From: a virus
Strand: one strand, 5' to 3'
DNA length: 64,000 bases
IMG/VR virus record: IMGVR_UViG_3300020190_000035
Coordinates: 1 to 64,000 of that record
In this document: piece after piece, positions 10,760 through 22,900 of the stretch
Layout of the letters: each line of letters begins with the position of its first letter
How positions within the stretch are numbered: the first letter of the stretch is position 1
Translations under genes and position numbers: made by a program
The notes under the pieces: generated by a model
What the model was told of the DNA's origin: nothing
The model's database searches: none
What the model saw: the letters and a program-made list of their open reading frames with translations, nothing else

Positions 10760-11102
10760 TCATTTCTGACAACTCAATTAAACCTGAATTTTTTATTTTT
10801 TCAATTAACTTTTCTGCTTGATCTTCAGTGAGATTTATTCCATAGGAATTCCATTGAAGTAGATCATTACTCCCTTGGTCTCTTACATCATCGCCACTTT
10901 TATCTCTTCCCCATGTCCAATTGAGATTATTTGGTCCTCCACTTGTAACATCTGAAACATAGTTGACTGCAGCATTTAGCCCACTAGATATTCCGCTTGC
11001 TATTTTACTCCAAGATCCCCTTTTTTTAGATATCTCTATCAACTTACTAAATGGTTGAAGGTCTGATTCAGAATATGTTTCTGTTGTTCTGGGATCAGTC
11101 AT
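10734..11102 (-). CDS. Small tail/baseplate-region protein
   Basis: A 122-residue protein of unknown family starting at ATG. It is polar, with a Ser/Gly/Asn-rich middle (SGISSGLNAAVNYVSDVTSG) and a C-terminal helix (EDQAEKLIEKIKNSGLIELS). It sits between two large virion genes and its end overlaps the start of the 1619-residue baseplate gene by 26 bases, which suggests translational coupling. A minor virion or baseplate assembly role is inferred only from position. Confidence 0.75.
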   Translation of the reverse strand: MTDPRTTETYSESDLQPFSKLIEISKKRGSWSKIASGISSGLNAAVNYVSDVTSGGPNNLNWTWGRDKSGDDVRDQGSNDLLQWNSYGINLTEDQAEKLIEKIKNSGLIELSEMIGRNTRVF

Positions 11103-11123
11103 TAAATCATCTCCATAAAATTA

Positions 11124-11558
11124 TTAAAAAAACTTATTTGTTTGTAACATATCATTAAGTTTGAAAGCTGATGTATTAGATGCAGCTATAGAACTATAAT
11201 TATTTATTATACCATTTTGTTTAAAAGATGACAAACTTGATAAACCATTTTGAGCCTGAGAAATTTGAGCTATCTGCTTTTTTGAGTATCTTGCCTTCTG
11301 AGCATCTTTAGATGCGTAGCCAGTTCCTTCCATCTGAATCATGGTTGATGAACCATTTTGAAGCCCCTCAAAAGAACCTCTTACTGGGTCAGAAACTCTC
11401 TGCTTGGTACTATTTCTAGGGGCATGGTCTACATTTGTTTGATTTGCTACATTTTGAGAATCTGATTTTTTATTATTAGACGCTATTTGAGCTGCATATT
11501 TATTGTCAGTAACAGCTCTTCTGCTATTATCCGGTCTTTTACCAGCAGCATCGGACAA
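11124..11558 (-). CDS. Small Asn/Ser/Gln-rich tail-region protein
   Basis: A 144-residue, low-complexity polar protein rich in Asn, Ser, Gln and Lys, without a recognisable domain or membrane segment. The frame has no ATG near its beginning. TTG at 11558 is the first usable start, and about ten further codons lie between it and the upstream in-frame TGA, so the N-terminus is uncertain. A five-codon ATG reading frame just upstream (ATGATTTATCGGATTTGA) overlaps the region in another phase. It lies between the 1426- and 122-residue genes of the tail module, so a structural or assembly role is plausible but unproven. Confidence 0.65.
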   Translation of the reverse strand: MSDAAGKRPDNSRRAVTDNKYAAQIASNNKKSDSQNVANQTNVDHAPRNSTKQRVSDPVRGSFEGLQNGSSTMIQMEGTGYASKDAQKARYSKKQIAQISQAQNGLSSLSSFKQNGIINNYSSIAASNTSAFKLNDMLQTNKFF

Positions 11559-11601
11559 GCTTTTATTTTGTTGATCAAATCCGATAAATCATAATTTAAA
11601 C

Positions 11602-14600
11602 CTAAAATCTAGAGGCTACCTCGGCATAGCGATCTTGCCCGAGGTTTGGAAGACTGTTATACATAGTACTGTTAATTGGACCATCTACCACACCGCCTAG
11701 CATTGAAGATAGATTTTCTGCTTGATCTGTAGATCCATTTAGATATACTTTATACTGCATTCCTACAGAAGATTGATTTGAATAAGAATATGGATTTGAA
11801 GACATTTCCATCTTTGGATAGTCCGTTTCATATGCGCTTCCTCCTGGAAGCATTGGAGGGCCTGTCATTTCTTGTTGCCCTCTCTCTTTCTTTGCAGAAT
11901 ATATAAAACCAAATGCTGCTAATGCTGCAGCAGCTACAACCGCAGTCTTTACGCCTTTGTCTCTAAAAGCATCGCCAAGTGCACCTGTTTTAAAAGAATC
12001 TTTAAATCTTTTATAACTTGTTCTTACCACAGAAACAGGACTTGAATTAACAACATTGCTTAATATAGTTCTCATAGAGTTATCTATCTGAACGTTGCTT
12101 GACTGAAATAAATCTAAAGCTTGCTGCTCTGCTTGCTGAACACTTCTAGAAGAAGTATAAAAATTGTACGCATTAATTACTTCTGGTGAACCATCCAAAA
12201 AGTCTGTTGCAGAATTTTTTCTAGTTCTTCCTGCTAATTCTTTTACTAAGTTGATTGCTTCTTCCTGTTGATCTGTTAAATCTGGAATTAAACCACTTGA
12301 ACGGAGTTGATTTATGATAACTGCATCTTCGCCTTTTCCTTTTCCTGTTAAAGACCTAAGTTCAGAAATATATTCTTTAGCTTGGTCTGCTGACATTTCA
12401 GTAATATCAGTTACGGAAGTAAGTCTCGATCCAGTAATTCGCTGTCTTAAGTCCTCAACAATATCAAATGCATTTGACATTCTTGACATAGCGTCTAGAT
12501 CTGTAGATCTCCTTTGCAGAACTGCAAGTCTTCTGATTCTAGACTGATTAAATAATTTTATAACCATCGCAACATCTGGATTATCTTCAGTTATCATTTC
12601 TGATTTTAATATAGCTGCAACGGTTACATCTTTTTGTTCTAGTAGAGCATCAAATGTATCAACTATATCAAGAACGCTTTTACCAGTTGCTGTAGCTGCT
12701 TGACTTTGCTGTATACCAAGAATTGCTTCTCCTATTTTGGTATTAAGTTCAATCCTTAATTTTCTTAATTGATATATCTGTACATCAGAAGTATTATTAA
12801 GCATTTTTTCTATTTTTGATATTTCTTTTATATTTTTATCATATTTATCAATTACTGCTTTAACTTTTCCTGTATACTCTGGATCAGCTGTAGCTGTCAT
12901 ATTAAGAGCTTCTTGTCTTGCTTTTCTAAGAGAAGAAGACTTTGTTAGATCTGCAGTCGCTTGTATTTCTTTCATCATTTGAACTACTTGATCATGCTTT
13001 GCATATTTTTCATAGGCCTCTGTACCCTGTCTCATAAAAAAACTATAAAGAGCACCGCCTGTTATTTTACCATCTCTGATTACAAGTCCTTTTTCTCCAG
13101 ATTCGAGAATTTCAATTTGCTGCCTCAAATACTCTTTTACTTGATTTTCTGCTTGATTACTTAGATTTAGTCTTTGCTTATTTGCTTCAACATATTCCAA
13201 AAATTCATTAAAGCCTCTTAGAATGTGTACTCTAATTTTTTCTATTTCTTGTTCGTTTCCAACCCTTGCATAGCCAGTGGCTCTTTCAAAGAGACTTCTT
13301 TCAAGACCGAAAAGTTGATCCTCATCGATTGAACCTGTAGAAAGAACTTGATCTAAAACTTGTTTTCCTCTTGCAAAAGATATACCAGCTTGTGACCTTA
13401 ACATATTTTCTCCAACAGGTGACAATCTAAGCGAAGCTCCTTGACCACCAGCTAAGGCAATTCTTTCTTCCTCAGACATTGAGTCAACATATGCCTGCCA
13501 TACTTTTTCTGCTACTTCGTCTGATATACCCTGCTCTATTCTAATTGCTTGTGCTGCTCTAGAAAAATGATCAACTTTTAATTGTAGACCAACAGATTTT
13601 GCTATGTCGACGGCGTTTGAAGCAGAAACAGTAAGGAATGCAGACGATTTTTGAAATGCTTCATAAAGTGCTCTATCTCCACCCCCAATAATAGACGCTG
13701 CTGCATCCACTGTGTAGGTAGCCATTGATTGTCTATTAATAAATACGCCAATTGTATCTTCAATTCCTACATTAGCTGCTTGTTTTTGAATTAACTCTAA
13801 AAACTTTTCAGACTCTGCTGCTATAATATGTTCTATGCCACGGAAATATCCTGGTGCATTCTTACCAAGAACAAGTTGTGAAACAACTTCCATTTTTTCT
13901 TCATCTGTTGATCCAGAAATTTCAAAACCAAGCTTTCGTTCAAGGGATGATATTAATTGAGCAGTTCTTTCATTTTCTCCTTCTGCTTTAAGAACCTGAT
14001 AAACAAGATCAGATTGATATCCAGGGGCAACACTGTTAGGATCGATTCCTAACTCTGTTGCCATTTGAGCAAATGGCTTTCCTGAAGAAGTTATTGCATC
14101 AAGTCCCAGCATTGATGGACTTTGAATCATTGCCATTTTAACCATTTGCCTTGGAGTTAATTCTGGAAGCAAAGAACCGTAGGCTTTTTCTTTGATTTTT
14201 ATAATTACTGCTTCAATATCTTTTAAAGGTGTATTAGGAAGAATAAGTTCATCTTGTTTTCTTGAGCCTATAGCTCTTTTTATTCCATTGATTATGGGTG
14301 AGTCACTAGATATTCCTATTTCACGCAAAGCTTGAGGATCATTTAAAATAGATAAAAACTTTTTATCTTTACCAAGAGCAGCTTTTAATGTTCCATGATG
14401 TCTTAAGTCTGCTGACATAGCAATTGACTCTTGAAATGCTGTTGGCTGTCTTAACGTCATAAATGCTAGTCTTTTTTTGCCTGATGAATCAGTAAATGTT
14501 GACATCAAAGGAACGCCTTTGTCGTCCAAGTCGAATCCACCAAGAGAGTGCTGATATAGATAAGCTGCCTCACCAGCCAACATCATTGCCTTGCCCTTGA

Positions 14601-15882
14601 TTCTAAATCCTAATAAGGGAATTTCTGATGGATTACTTACTGGCGTCGTTAACCCTGTTAGTTTACCGTAGCCAGGTTGTTGTACGAAACCACTCGGTGA
14701 ACCGTACCTTGCTAGATCTACAGGTATTCTAGCAACTTCTTTTTGGAAATCTTCAAAGCCCAAAGCTTTATCTAATCTAACGTCAAATGTTCTAAGGTTA
14801 TACCTATTTGCTGTTGGCATAATAACCTCTGCTCTTCCGTCTTTCAATCTAACAACTTGAGCGTTGTAATAGTCAGTTATTCTTCTTACTAGTTGGGGTA
14901 TTTTTCTTGGATCTACACCTGAAGCTAAAAGTCTTTGAATGTCTTGAGCTTCATTTATTCTTTTTAGATGTGAATATTGATGACGAAATGGTATTCTATC
15001 AATATCTTCCATGCCGCCAGGAATCGATAAAGCTTCTGTACGTATCTGCTCAATGACAGCTTTTGGTATCGCTTCGATTGCTGCATCTCTGGTAGCAGCA
15101 CCCATAAATTCATTGGTTTTACCAATGCCTTCTAAAGCATTTTGTCGCAAAATTCGAATCATGTTTGGCTGCATAAAATATTCACTGTGACTCAAGAACA
15201 TTAGTGGATCGGTAAATACTTGATCTCCACCACTTCCAATATTCATCAATAAATTTCTTACTGCATCAGTACCAACTTCTGTCTTTACTGCTGATGAATC
15301 TGCTATTACATAAGGTATTAATCCATCTTTAAGTCCAAATATTTTTTCAGCTTTTTTGGAGCCCATAACCATTGCTTCACCCTTGAATTGACCAGCACCT
15401 AAATTAATTCTAGTAATTACATCATCATTTCCTTGGACTTTTGCAAGAACCCTACCTATGCCGTCTACGTCTTTTTGCAAGGCTATAATCTGCTCCATGA
15501 CATCTTCGCTTAATCGTCCTGCATTTTTTAACTTATCTATTTCAGATTCATAGTGAGACTTTATGTCGTAAAGTAGTTGCGTTGTCACAATGAATTGTCC
15601 GTCATTACTTTTTTCTAATCCAGTGGTCATAGCTTCTATTTTTTTATCAATGCCTCTAAACATATGACCAGTGCCAGCAGACGTTGTCCCTGCTATGGTT
15701 GCTGTTCCCGGAACGTTGTTAATTCTCTTTGAATTAATTGTATCTCCAAAGATTCTTCTTGTAGCTGTTGCTAGAGTCTCTCCTGGTCGCATATCTCCCG
15801 CTCGTGCTGCAGATTTTGATTGCTGCCAATACTGTCCAAGAATATCTATTTCTTGATCAGTAAAGCGATACAACTGTCTCAT
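11602..15882 (-). CDS. 1426-residue virion protein, possibly DPBB-polymerase-like
   Basis: A very large protein starting at ATG, one base after the preceding stop. Two segments are suggestive. Residues 161-203 contain GAGQFKGEAMVMG (Lys167) and ADSSAVKTEVG (Lys200). Residues 447-457 contain LGGFDLDDKGV. The order and roughly 280-residue spacing recall the lysine barrel and D-x-D metal barrel of single-chain QDE-1/YonO-type RNA polymerases, but the usual third aspartate (DxDGD) is a lysine here. Long charged coiled-coil-like helices fill the middle. One transmembrane-like segment (AVVAAAALAAFGFIYSA) lies about 110 residues from the C-terminus. Its place after the tape measure suggests an internal virion or ejected protein. 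The CDS is certain and the enzyme identity is speculative. Confidence 0.85.
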   Translation of the reverse strand: MRQLYRFTDQEIDILGQYWQQSKSAARAGDMRPGETLATATRRIFGDTINSKRINNVPGTATIAGTTSAGTGHMFRGIDKKIEAMTTGLEKSNDGQFIVTTQLLYDIKSHYESEIDKLKNAGRLSEDVMEQIIALQKDVDGIGRVLAKVQGNDDVITRINLGAGQFKGEAMVMGSKKAEKIFGLKDGLIPYVIADSSAVKTEVGTDAVRNLLMNIGSGGDQVFTDPLMFLSHSEYFMQPNMIRILRQNALEGIGKTNEFMGAATRDAAIEAIPKAVIEQIRTEALSIPGGMEDIDRIPFRHQYSHLKRINEAQDIQRLLASGVDPRKIPQLVRRITDYYNAQVVRLKDGRAEVIMPTANRYNLRTFDVRLDKALGFEDFQKEVARIPVDLARYGSPSGFVQQPGYGKLTGLTTPVSNPSEIPLLGFRIKGKAMMLAGEAAYLYQHSLGGFDLDDKGVPLMSTFTDSSGKKRLAFMTLRQPTAFQESIAMSADLRHHGTLKAALGKDKKFLSILNDPQALREIGISSDSPIINGIKRAIGSRKQDELILPNTPLKDIEAVIIKIKEKAYGSLLPELTPRQMVKMAMIQSPSMLGLDAITSSGKPFAQMATELGIDPNSVAPGYQSDLVYQVLKAEGENERTAQLISSLERKLGFEISGSTDEEKMEVVSQLVLGKNAPGYFRGIEHIIAAESEKFLELIQKQAANVGIEDTIGVFINRQSMATYTVDAAASIIGGGDRALYEAFQKSSAFLTVSASNAVDIAKSVGLQLKVDHFSRAAQAIRIEQGISDEVAEKVWQAYVDSMSEEERIALAGGQGASLRLSPVGENMLRSQAGISFARGKQVLDQVLSTGSIDEDQLFGLERSLFERATGYARVGNEQEIEKIRVHILRGFNEFLEYVEANKQRLNLSNQAENQVKEYLRQQIEILESGEKGLVIRDGKITGGALYSFFMRQGTEAYEKYAKHDQVVQMMKEIQATADLTKSSSLRKARQEALNMTATADPEYTGKVKAVIDKYDKNIKEISKIEKMLNNTSDVQIYQLRKLRIELNTKIGEAILGIQQSQAATATGKSVLDIVDTFDALLEQKDVTVAAILKSEMITEDNPDVAMVIKLFNQSRIRRLAVLQRRSTDLDAMSRMSNAFDIVEDLRQRITGSRLTSVTDITEMSADQAKEYISELRSLTGKGKGEDAVIINQLRSSGLIPDLTDQQEEAINLVKELAGRTRKNSATDFLDGSPEVINAYNFYTSSRSVQQAEQQALDLFQSSNVQIDNSMRTILSNVVNSSPVSVVRTSYKRFKDSFKTGALGDAFRDKGVKTAVVAAAALAAFGFIYSAKKERGQQEMTGPPMLPGGSAYETDYPKMEMSSNPYSYSNQSSVGMQYKVYLNGSTDQAENLSSMLGGVVDGPINSTMYNSLPNLGQDRYAEVASRF

Positions 15883-15883
15883 C

Positions 15884-16900
15884 TCATCTTGATAATTTTG
15901 AATTCTTCCGCGTTAGTCCATCTCCTGAACCAACGTTTAGATATTGTCGTTCGGATTGTTCCAAAGATCTCACGTTGCCACTAAATGCTGCTTCAAGTTT
16001 AGATGCTACTCTATCTATTACAAGCATTCTATCTTGGAATAAGATATTATGCCTGATAGAAGGTATTCCAAAAGCATCAAGAGTATCAACTGCCCTATCA
16101 GCTTCCGACATACTAGAGGTCAAGCTGTATAAATCACCTCCAAAAGCATAAGTAATTTTTGACTGATCTAAGAATTGTGATATAAAAGTTTCGCCAATTG
16201 AAAAGTCTCTTGGAGATATATAGCTTTGCATTCTCTTTGCAATCTTTGCAACGTCTGCCCAATTTTTAGAACCATCTTTTTGTGCTACTTTTTTAAATAA
16301 TTTTGATAAATATTCTTTTCTTATTGGAGAAGCTCCAACAACTGATTTGAGAAGTTTTGATTGTTCTCCAGTTAACTGTAGACCACTTTCGGAAAAATAT
16401 TCCAATATTGAATAACCTTCATCGGTTATTGATACGGTTGTTCTCCTACTTTCGTCAATTGTTTGATCTAAAGCTTGAATAACTCCTTTTTGATTATTCT
16501 GAGTGTTTGACTTATAAAATTTAGCTCCTATTGAAGTTCCAGCTAAATGGCCTAAACCAACATCTGTTAGCTGTTGCATTTTTACTGGATTAGATGCAGC
16601 TTCTCTTAAAAAGTCGTTAACAACTTTTACTTCACTTGCTAATTGATTTGCACCTCGAGTTACAGAAAAATTATTAAAAGGACCTTCTGACGTAGCAGAA
16701 GAAAATATTCTAAAATCTATTAAACCTAATACGTTGACAGAATCAAATGCATCTGATATTTCATCAAAAGATTGACCAGTTACTTTATTAACATATTCAA
16801 TTTTTCCATCTGACTCAACAACATCAATTGCAAATCTATATTTTGGAATAGAAGTTAATGCTCTTCTTGCAGTCTCTAATTTAGGATTTATATTAGTCAT
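15884..16900 (-). CDS. Unknown 338-residue tail-region protein
   Basis: An ATG start two bases after the tape-measure stop, ending one base before the 1426-residue gene, so the three are surely co-translated. Mostly alpha-helical sequence with segments such as RTTVSITDEGYSILEYFSES and KEYLSKLFKKVAQKDGS. No catalytic motif, signal peptide or membrane helix was recognised. It could be an internal tail protein, a chaperone or a partner of its large neighbours; only its location supports this. Confidence 0.8.
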   Translation of the reverse strand: MTNINPKLETARRALTSIPKYRFAIDVVESDGKIEYVNKVTGQSFDEISDAFDSVNVLGLIDFRIFSSATSEGPFNNFSVTRGANQLASEVKVVNDFLREAASNPVKMQQLTDVGLGHLAGTSIGAKFYKSNTQNNQKGVIQALDQTIDESRRTTVSITDEGYSILEYFSESGLQLTGEQSKLLKSVVGASPIRKEYLSKLFKKVAQKDGSKNWADVAKIAKRMQSYISPRDFSIGETFISQFLDQSKITYAFGGDLYSLTSSMSEADRAVDTLDAFGIPSIRHNILFQDRMLVIDRVASKLEAAFSGNVRSLEQSERQYLNVGSGDGLTRKNSKLSR

Positions 16901-16902
16901 AA

Positions 16903-19900
16903 TTATCTAACACCAGAATATATATCTATACCAGAAGATCCAAAACCATTTAACACTGGAACAACATTTCCACTAATTCCATTTCTGGACATCATCATTC
17001 TTATTTGAGCAGCAACGTTTTCTGAATCTTGTTCTTTTTTAAATTCAGGATAGCTTGGATTGACCAGTTCTGCTTCACGCACCTGTTGAGGATAGTAACC
17101 CATTTGGGACATATTAATTCCCATAGATTCTCCCATTTTTATTTTAACATGATCCATATTTGTATTTGGATGCCAGCCTTCCCATCCAAGGTCTGGAAGT
17201 TCATGTCTAGAGAAGTATTCTACAAGATCTGGTCTAGACTCTACTTTCATTCCCCAAGCTGCTTCATATATTCTTCTTTCAAGTCTTGGAGCAGTAGAAA
17301 GAATCCTTTCTCTTTCTTGAAGTGGAGCATTAATCATTGCTTTAAAATGTTCACGTTTTCTTTTTGGAATTGCCAAAGATAAAGTTTGTACAGAAGAGTT
17401 TTCTAAATCTGCTCCATACATCGTTCTTTTAGCAGCCTGGCTAAATTGAGCTGCTGCGGCCATATCACCTTGAGTTTTTGCCTCGTTTGAAAGCCTAGTG
17501 TTTTTTACGTAACTTAATATATCAATATACTCTTCAAGAGCAAGTTGTTTTTTTCTTTCTTGTGGCATAAAGCGTTCGCCAGTAATTGCTTGTTTTGTTT
17601 TCGAATACAAAGAATAACCAGCTCCAGTAGTAAAACCTATTAAAGAACTTCCAGTTTTTGCTTTGGGAGAACGACCAAACTGAGACATTACTCCTGACAT
17701 AACCAAACCGCTAGTTAAAGGATTTCTTCCTTGACTTTTATATAACATTGGTTTGATAAAGCTATCTATTGGGTTTTGCCACTCTGGGAATGTTGCTCCA
17801 TATACATTTCTTCTTTCCCAATCTTCTTGTGCAGTTCTATCAGAAAGGAGTTTTGTATTTATAAAAGTATCTCTGTGAGCTATATATTCACCAACTCTAC
17901 CAAGAGTGAGTGCTGATATAGATAAATTTAATTCTTCTGGACTTGAATATTTATACTTATATTCACTAAAAGTATATTTTGTTGTTGCCTCGTCAACTCT
18001 GGCTCTGATTTCTTGCAGCTTCTCTCTTTGACCCGGATCAATAGATGCCATTGTAATTTGAGTATTGAGTTTTCTAAACTGCTTTGAATAAGGTGCAATA
18101 TCGCCCAATATATCTAGTTGAGTAATTGGATCATTATATCCAGACATATCAGGATTAAGTCTTTCATACCCAATACCTGGAAGCCTAAGCTCTCCTTCTT
18201 GCACCCTAGTAAATGGATCACCCTGTTGGAAATTCATAAAATAGTCGGCACCTGGTAAAAATGGGTACTTTATTCCCATTGTATTTTGAATTGGGTTTAT
18301 ATAGTTAATATCTGTTCTTTCTTTAGGAACAAATCTTCTAACTATTTCTGATATTTCAACATTACCAAGTGCACCTTCAGGCTTAATTGGTATGTCTCCC
18401 AAACCACCTAGATTAAGATCCCAGAATGCTCGTGTTGATCCATAGGCTTTAGATGCAGACTGCAGCATTGACCTCTGAGGTTGCAAATCTCCTTGTCCAA
18501 ATCCAAATTTTTCTCTTAGAGAAGCAAAAGCAAATCCATATATACCAGCTGTCTCCTGCAGTCTATAACCAATTTCTCCAGATACCATTCCAAATCTGTT
18601 AGACTCAACTGGTTGACCAGCTGCTACAATTCCTGGAGGAACATTACCTGGCACTGGTGGTGGACCAAACTGTGCTGCTTGAACATATATGTTATTAATA
18701 TTTGCAATTGATGAATTAGAAATTCTACTTGCAGTTTGCAGGGGCATTCCGCCCATGTATGAAAGTCTGGAGTTAGCTTGAGATATTTGATTTGCTACTG
18801 GACCATAACCTCCACCAGTGCTTGATACCAGTGCAGATCCCCCCTGGCCCATAGCTGGACCAGATATTCTTTGAACTCTACCACTTGAAATCAAACCCTG
18901 AGGATTATATGCACCGCTTTGACCAGCAGAAACATATTGACCTAAAGCACTGATTGTTTCTTGCTGATGCATAAGCCTTTGTGGCTTAAGAAGTTTACCA
19001 AAAGTTGCATTAAGAACTGAAGTAACCGGACCCCATGGTCCAGTAAAATATTCGCCAGTTGTTGGATATGGTCTATCATAATATTGTTTTTCTTCAAACC
19101 TATAAGGATCAAACGGCCTTAAGGGAGAAAAGTCATATCCAAAAGCAAATCTTTCTAGTGGACTACCAAACGATTCGCTTGTGTAGTTTGCGCCAGCTTG
19201 AAGCCTCTTATAATAAGAAGGCCTATAATACATGACCTTTCCACCCTTAAATGGTGTAACACCAAGTGGCCAGTATCTACCTTGTCTGATTGGAACTTCA
19301 CCTTCTAAGAGTTGTTCCTTTTTTTCCTCATAGGACATGCCACCTGGAGTAATTCCAGACAATACTGACTGTGCTTCTACTGCAGATCTTGCTAGCTTGC
19401 TAGTAAAATAAGGAGAGTAAACCCTTTCTCCTCTTCTATCTCTTTCATTTGCAAGTCCGCCTATTGTCCTATCTGCAGTTAAAAGTGCCGTTCCTCCAAG
19501 AACTAATGGAACTGCTCTTTTGGCAACCATTCCACCCGCATAAAGAGACATAGGGCCAGAATACTTTGATTCATCAAGTCCTAATCCAAATGTCTCAAAG
19601 TATTTATTTAATCTTTGAACACCATGAGAAACTGGCACAGACGCGGCACTGAATGCCTCTGCGTCTGAATATGTTGAAAATCCTAGTGCGCTCTTTGCTG
19701 CTCTACCAAAACCAACAGAAGAAACAACAGTTCCAAATGTTGGAACAAAAACTGTGCCTTGATTACCTAGTTCATTTACTGCTGTCTCTTTTAGTCTATA
19801 TTCTGATGGCTTAAATGTTCTTGAAACAAATGGCCTAAATATACTAATTACGTCATTTCCAATTCCACCGGTTCCAACGTTTACTATATTTTGACTAATA

Positions 19901-22900
19901 AATGGATCAAGCAATGTTGCAAAACTTTGAGAACCTGAATCTCTTATTGACATCAAGCTTTTTAATGCTTGCGTTAAGTTCTCTGATTCAGTTGCTGATT
20001 TTTTATATCCCCTAAATGCCACAAAGTTTAATACAGATGAAAGACCAGCTGCTCTTGCTTCGGTAGCTTGATTTTTGCTTATTATGTCTCTTGATAATAG
20101 CTCTAATATTATCTGTTCTATGTCAATTACAAATTGACCAATGTCTACATTTCCAGTATTTTGTGCAGCAGCAAATGCTCTTCTTTGTAGGGCTAATTGA
20201 AATATAGCTTCTCTTAATTCATCAACTTTTGTTGTAATAGTCGGAGAAGTTGCAACTCTTGGTGACATTTCATCTAAATCAAATTCCTCTAACTTAGATC
20301 TGACGACTCCCATTGATGCTGTTAGAGAACGTGTATCAACCGATTGAGAAGAAACTGCAGCAGAAGTTGCTTGTGCTTTCTCTATTTCTTTTACAGCAAA
20401 TTCTCTCATTTCAGCTTGAGACCTAACTTGACTCAAGTTGATTCCCTCATCCGAACCACTAAGTATATTTCTTAAGAAATTTTCAGAACTATACTTTTGT
20501 TCTGCTCCTCTAATGACTGGAACAGGAGTACCATATGATTGTATTCTTCTTCTGAAAGATTCATAGGCTCTGAGCACTTCTTGATGGCCATATACTTGAT
20601 CTCCAGACTCATCAACAACCTTCAGTAGATTATCTGCTTCACTTGTCAATGAGAGAGTGGATCCTCTTTTAGTTTCTACGACTTCATTTCTTAATAGCTT
20701 TCCAAAGACAACTGGATTATATAAGTCTTGTCGTCTTTGCCTGAATCTACCAAAGTATCTTAAAAGTGAGTTGGGCTGTTCTTCTGCTACATCAAATCTT
20801 CTTTGAATTTTTTCTAAAATAGATAAACCAGATTGTTCTTGCTGACCTGCTTGTGGAAGATTCTGGTTTATTTGTCTACCAGCAACAATTCTTGCTGTTC
20901 TTGAAAACATATCGTTTTCATTTGTAGCGAACTGTCTAAAAGTTCCAGTTAGTTTTGATACTTTTTTAGCTAATGAATCTGAAGTTCCACTGATAGAATA
21001 TATTGATCCAGTTGGGCCAAAAAATCTTCTTCTTTCCTGCGCAAATACGAGTGCACTGGCACCTTCTGATGCTATCTGACCAAATGGCTGAAAGGAAAGA
21101 GATGGAACCATAGAAAATATGTTTCTATGATCTATTCCTTGCGGTCCACCATAACCAATCATATCCAAAGGATTAAATTTGATAATTGGTATTTGCAGCT
21201 GATCTCTAACGAAATTCATTGCACCAAAAGCTGCTGACCTTAGCCTGGTTGTATCTATTATATTCCCAGACTGAGTTCTGTAAACACCCTTAAGTTCTGA
21301 ATAACCTATACTAGAAGAAATAGGATCAGTTCTTGCTATTTCGCTTGCTAATCCTTCGATAACATTTGTTTGATTATCATCGAGATAACCAAACATTCCC
21401 ATATCAAAAGCTTCATCAATTAATAAAGGCTTTAATCCAAATAAGTTATAACCTTCTTTTGATGTAGAAGAGGTCATTCTCTTCTGCTGCATCAGGAATG
21501 CTCTTAATTGACCAATATTTGATATATCTATTCCACGCCTAGCTAAACTATCACCAATAACAGCCCTAGATACTCTTTGTCCATTTTCGTCTAATAGATT
21601 TATTCCAAGTTCATCTGCTGCAGACCTTGCTAGATAATCTGCTTTGTCTTGTGATATATCGCCTTCAAAATCTTTATACAAAGCTTTTTGAGCTCTGACC
21701 ATTTTCCTACCAGTAGGAATAGCTACATCATCATAGAATGCGCTCCATGCTCTATTTATTTTGGCTTTTAAATTTTGTTGAAATTGTTTATTAGCAAAAA
21801 GAACATCTGTTAAAATAACAGCAGATTCAAATGCTTCAGGAGTAAATGTTGCATCTGCTATTTTTTCTAGTTCATTATCTCTACTAATAACTTGTTTGAA
21901 AAAATCTTGTGTATTATTTTTGTCAATAATTTTAGTTGCGCCAAATTGCATTCTTTGGCTTATATTTTCTGCAGAACCGTATGATCTAGGGATACTGACT
22001 AAACCAACTTTTTTAATAAATACGTCTGCTGTTCCTTCATTGACACCATTAGAAACAAGATGTCTGTATAGAGCTTTTTTATACTCTTCAGTTTCTATCT
22101 CTTTTGCGAATTTTCCTTGACTAAGACCTTGTCCAGCAATTGCAGAAGGACCCATAAACCTAAGAATAGAGTTAGAGTAATCAGAGAATATACTGCTGTG
22201 CAGTGATCTCACTTGCTTAATGCTAGAAGCAAGAAGCTCTTGAGGATTTGCTGATCTAATTCCACTAACAGCGGCTAATCCTTGATCATAAGATATGGCG
22301 CCATTGACAACATCATACGCTGTTCTAGCTGCTTTAAATCTTGTTCTAAATTCTGCTACACCAAGAGTAATACCCTTTAGAGATGGAACAGCATCGGCAA
22401 AACCCTGGAGTCTTGTTCCATGATCTATATGCCCAACATTTTGAATCTCATAGCCAAATAGATAAGCTTTTACTGAAGCTGCTGCTTTTCTTAACTTTCC
22501 AGCTTGACCTCCAGCACCTGCTGCTGCACCTGCTTCACGAGAACCTCTTCTAGCCTGTCTCATTGCAAAGACAACGTTGCCTTCTGCAGCTCCTCCTTCT
22601 TTTACTGCAGTAGCAAAAGCTGCAGTCATAGCTGTTGTATTTCTTGTTAGCGAACCAACAACTTTTTCTACATCTTGACCAAAAGCAGAAAGGATTGTTT
22701 TCACATCTAGAATTGCATTAGAGAATTTTGTTTGTCTAGCTGTTAATCTTAAGTTTGGATTCTTAGCTGTTGGAGCTGCAGCTAAGAACTTGATTCGAGA
22801 AATTGCTGCCCCACCCAAATCAAATGGCGTAAGCATTGTTGCCATATTAATGGCAGACTGCTTAGAAAAGTCTGCTATAACATCTACTGGGTTATACCAT

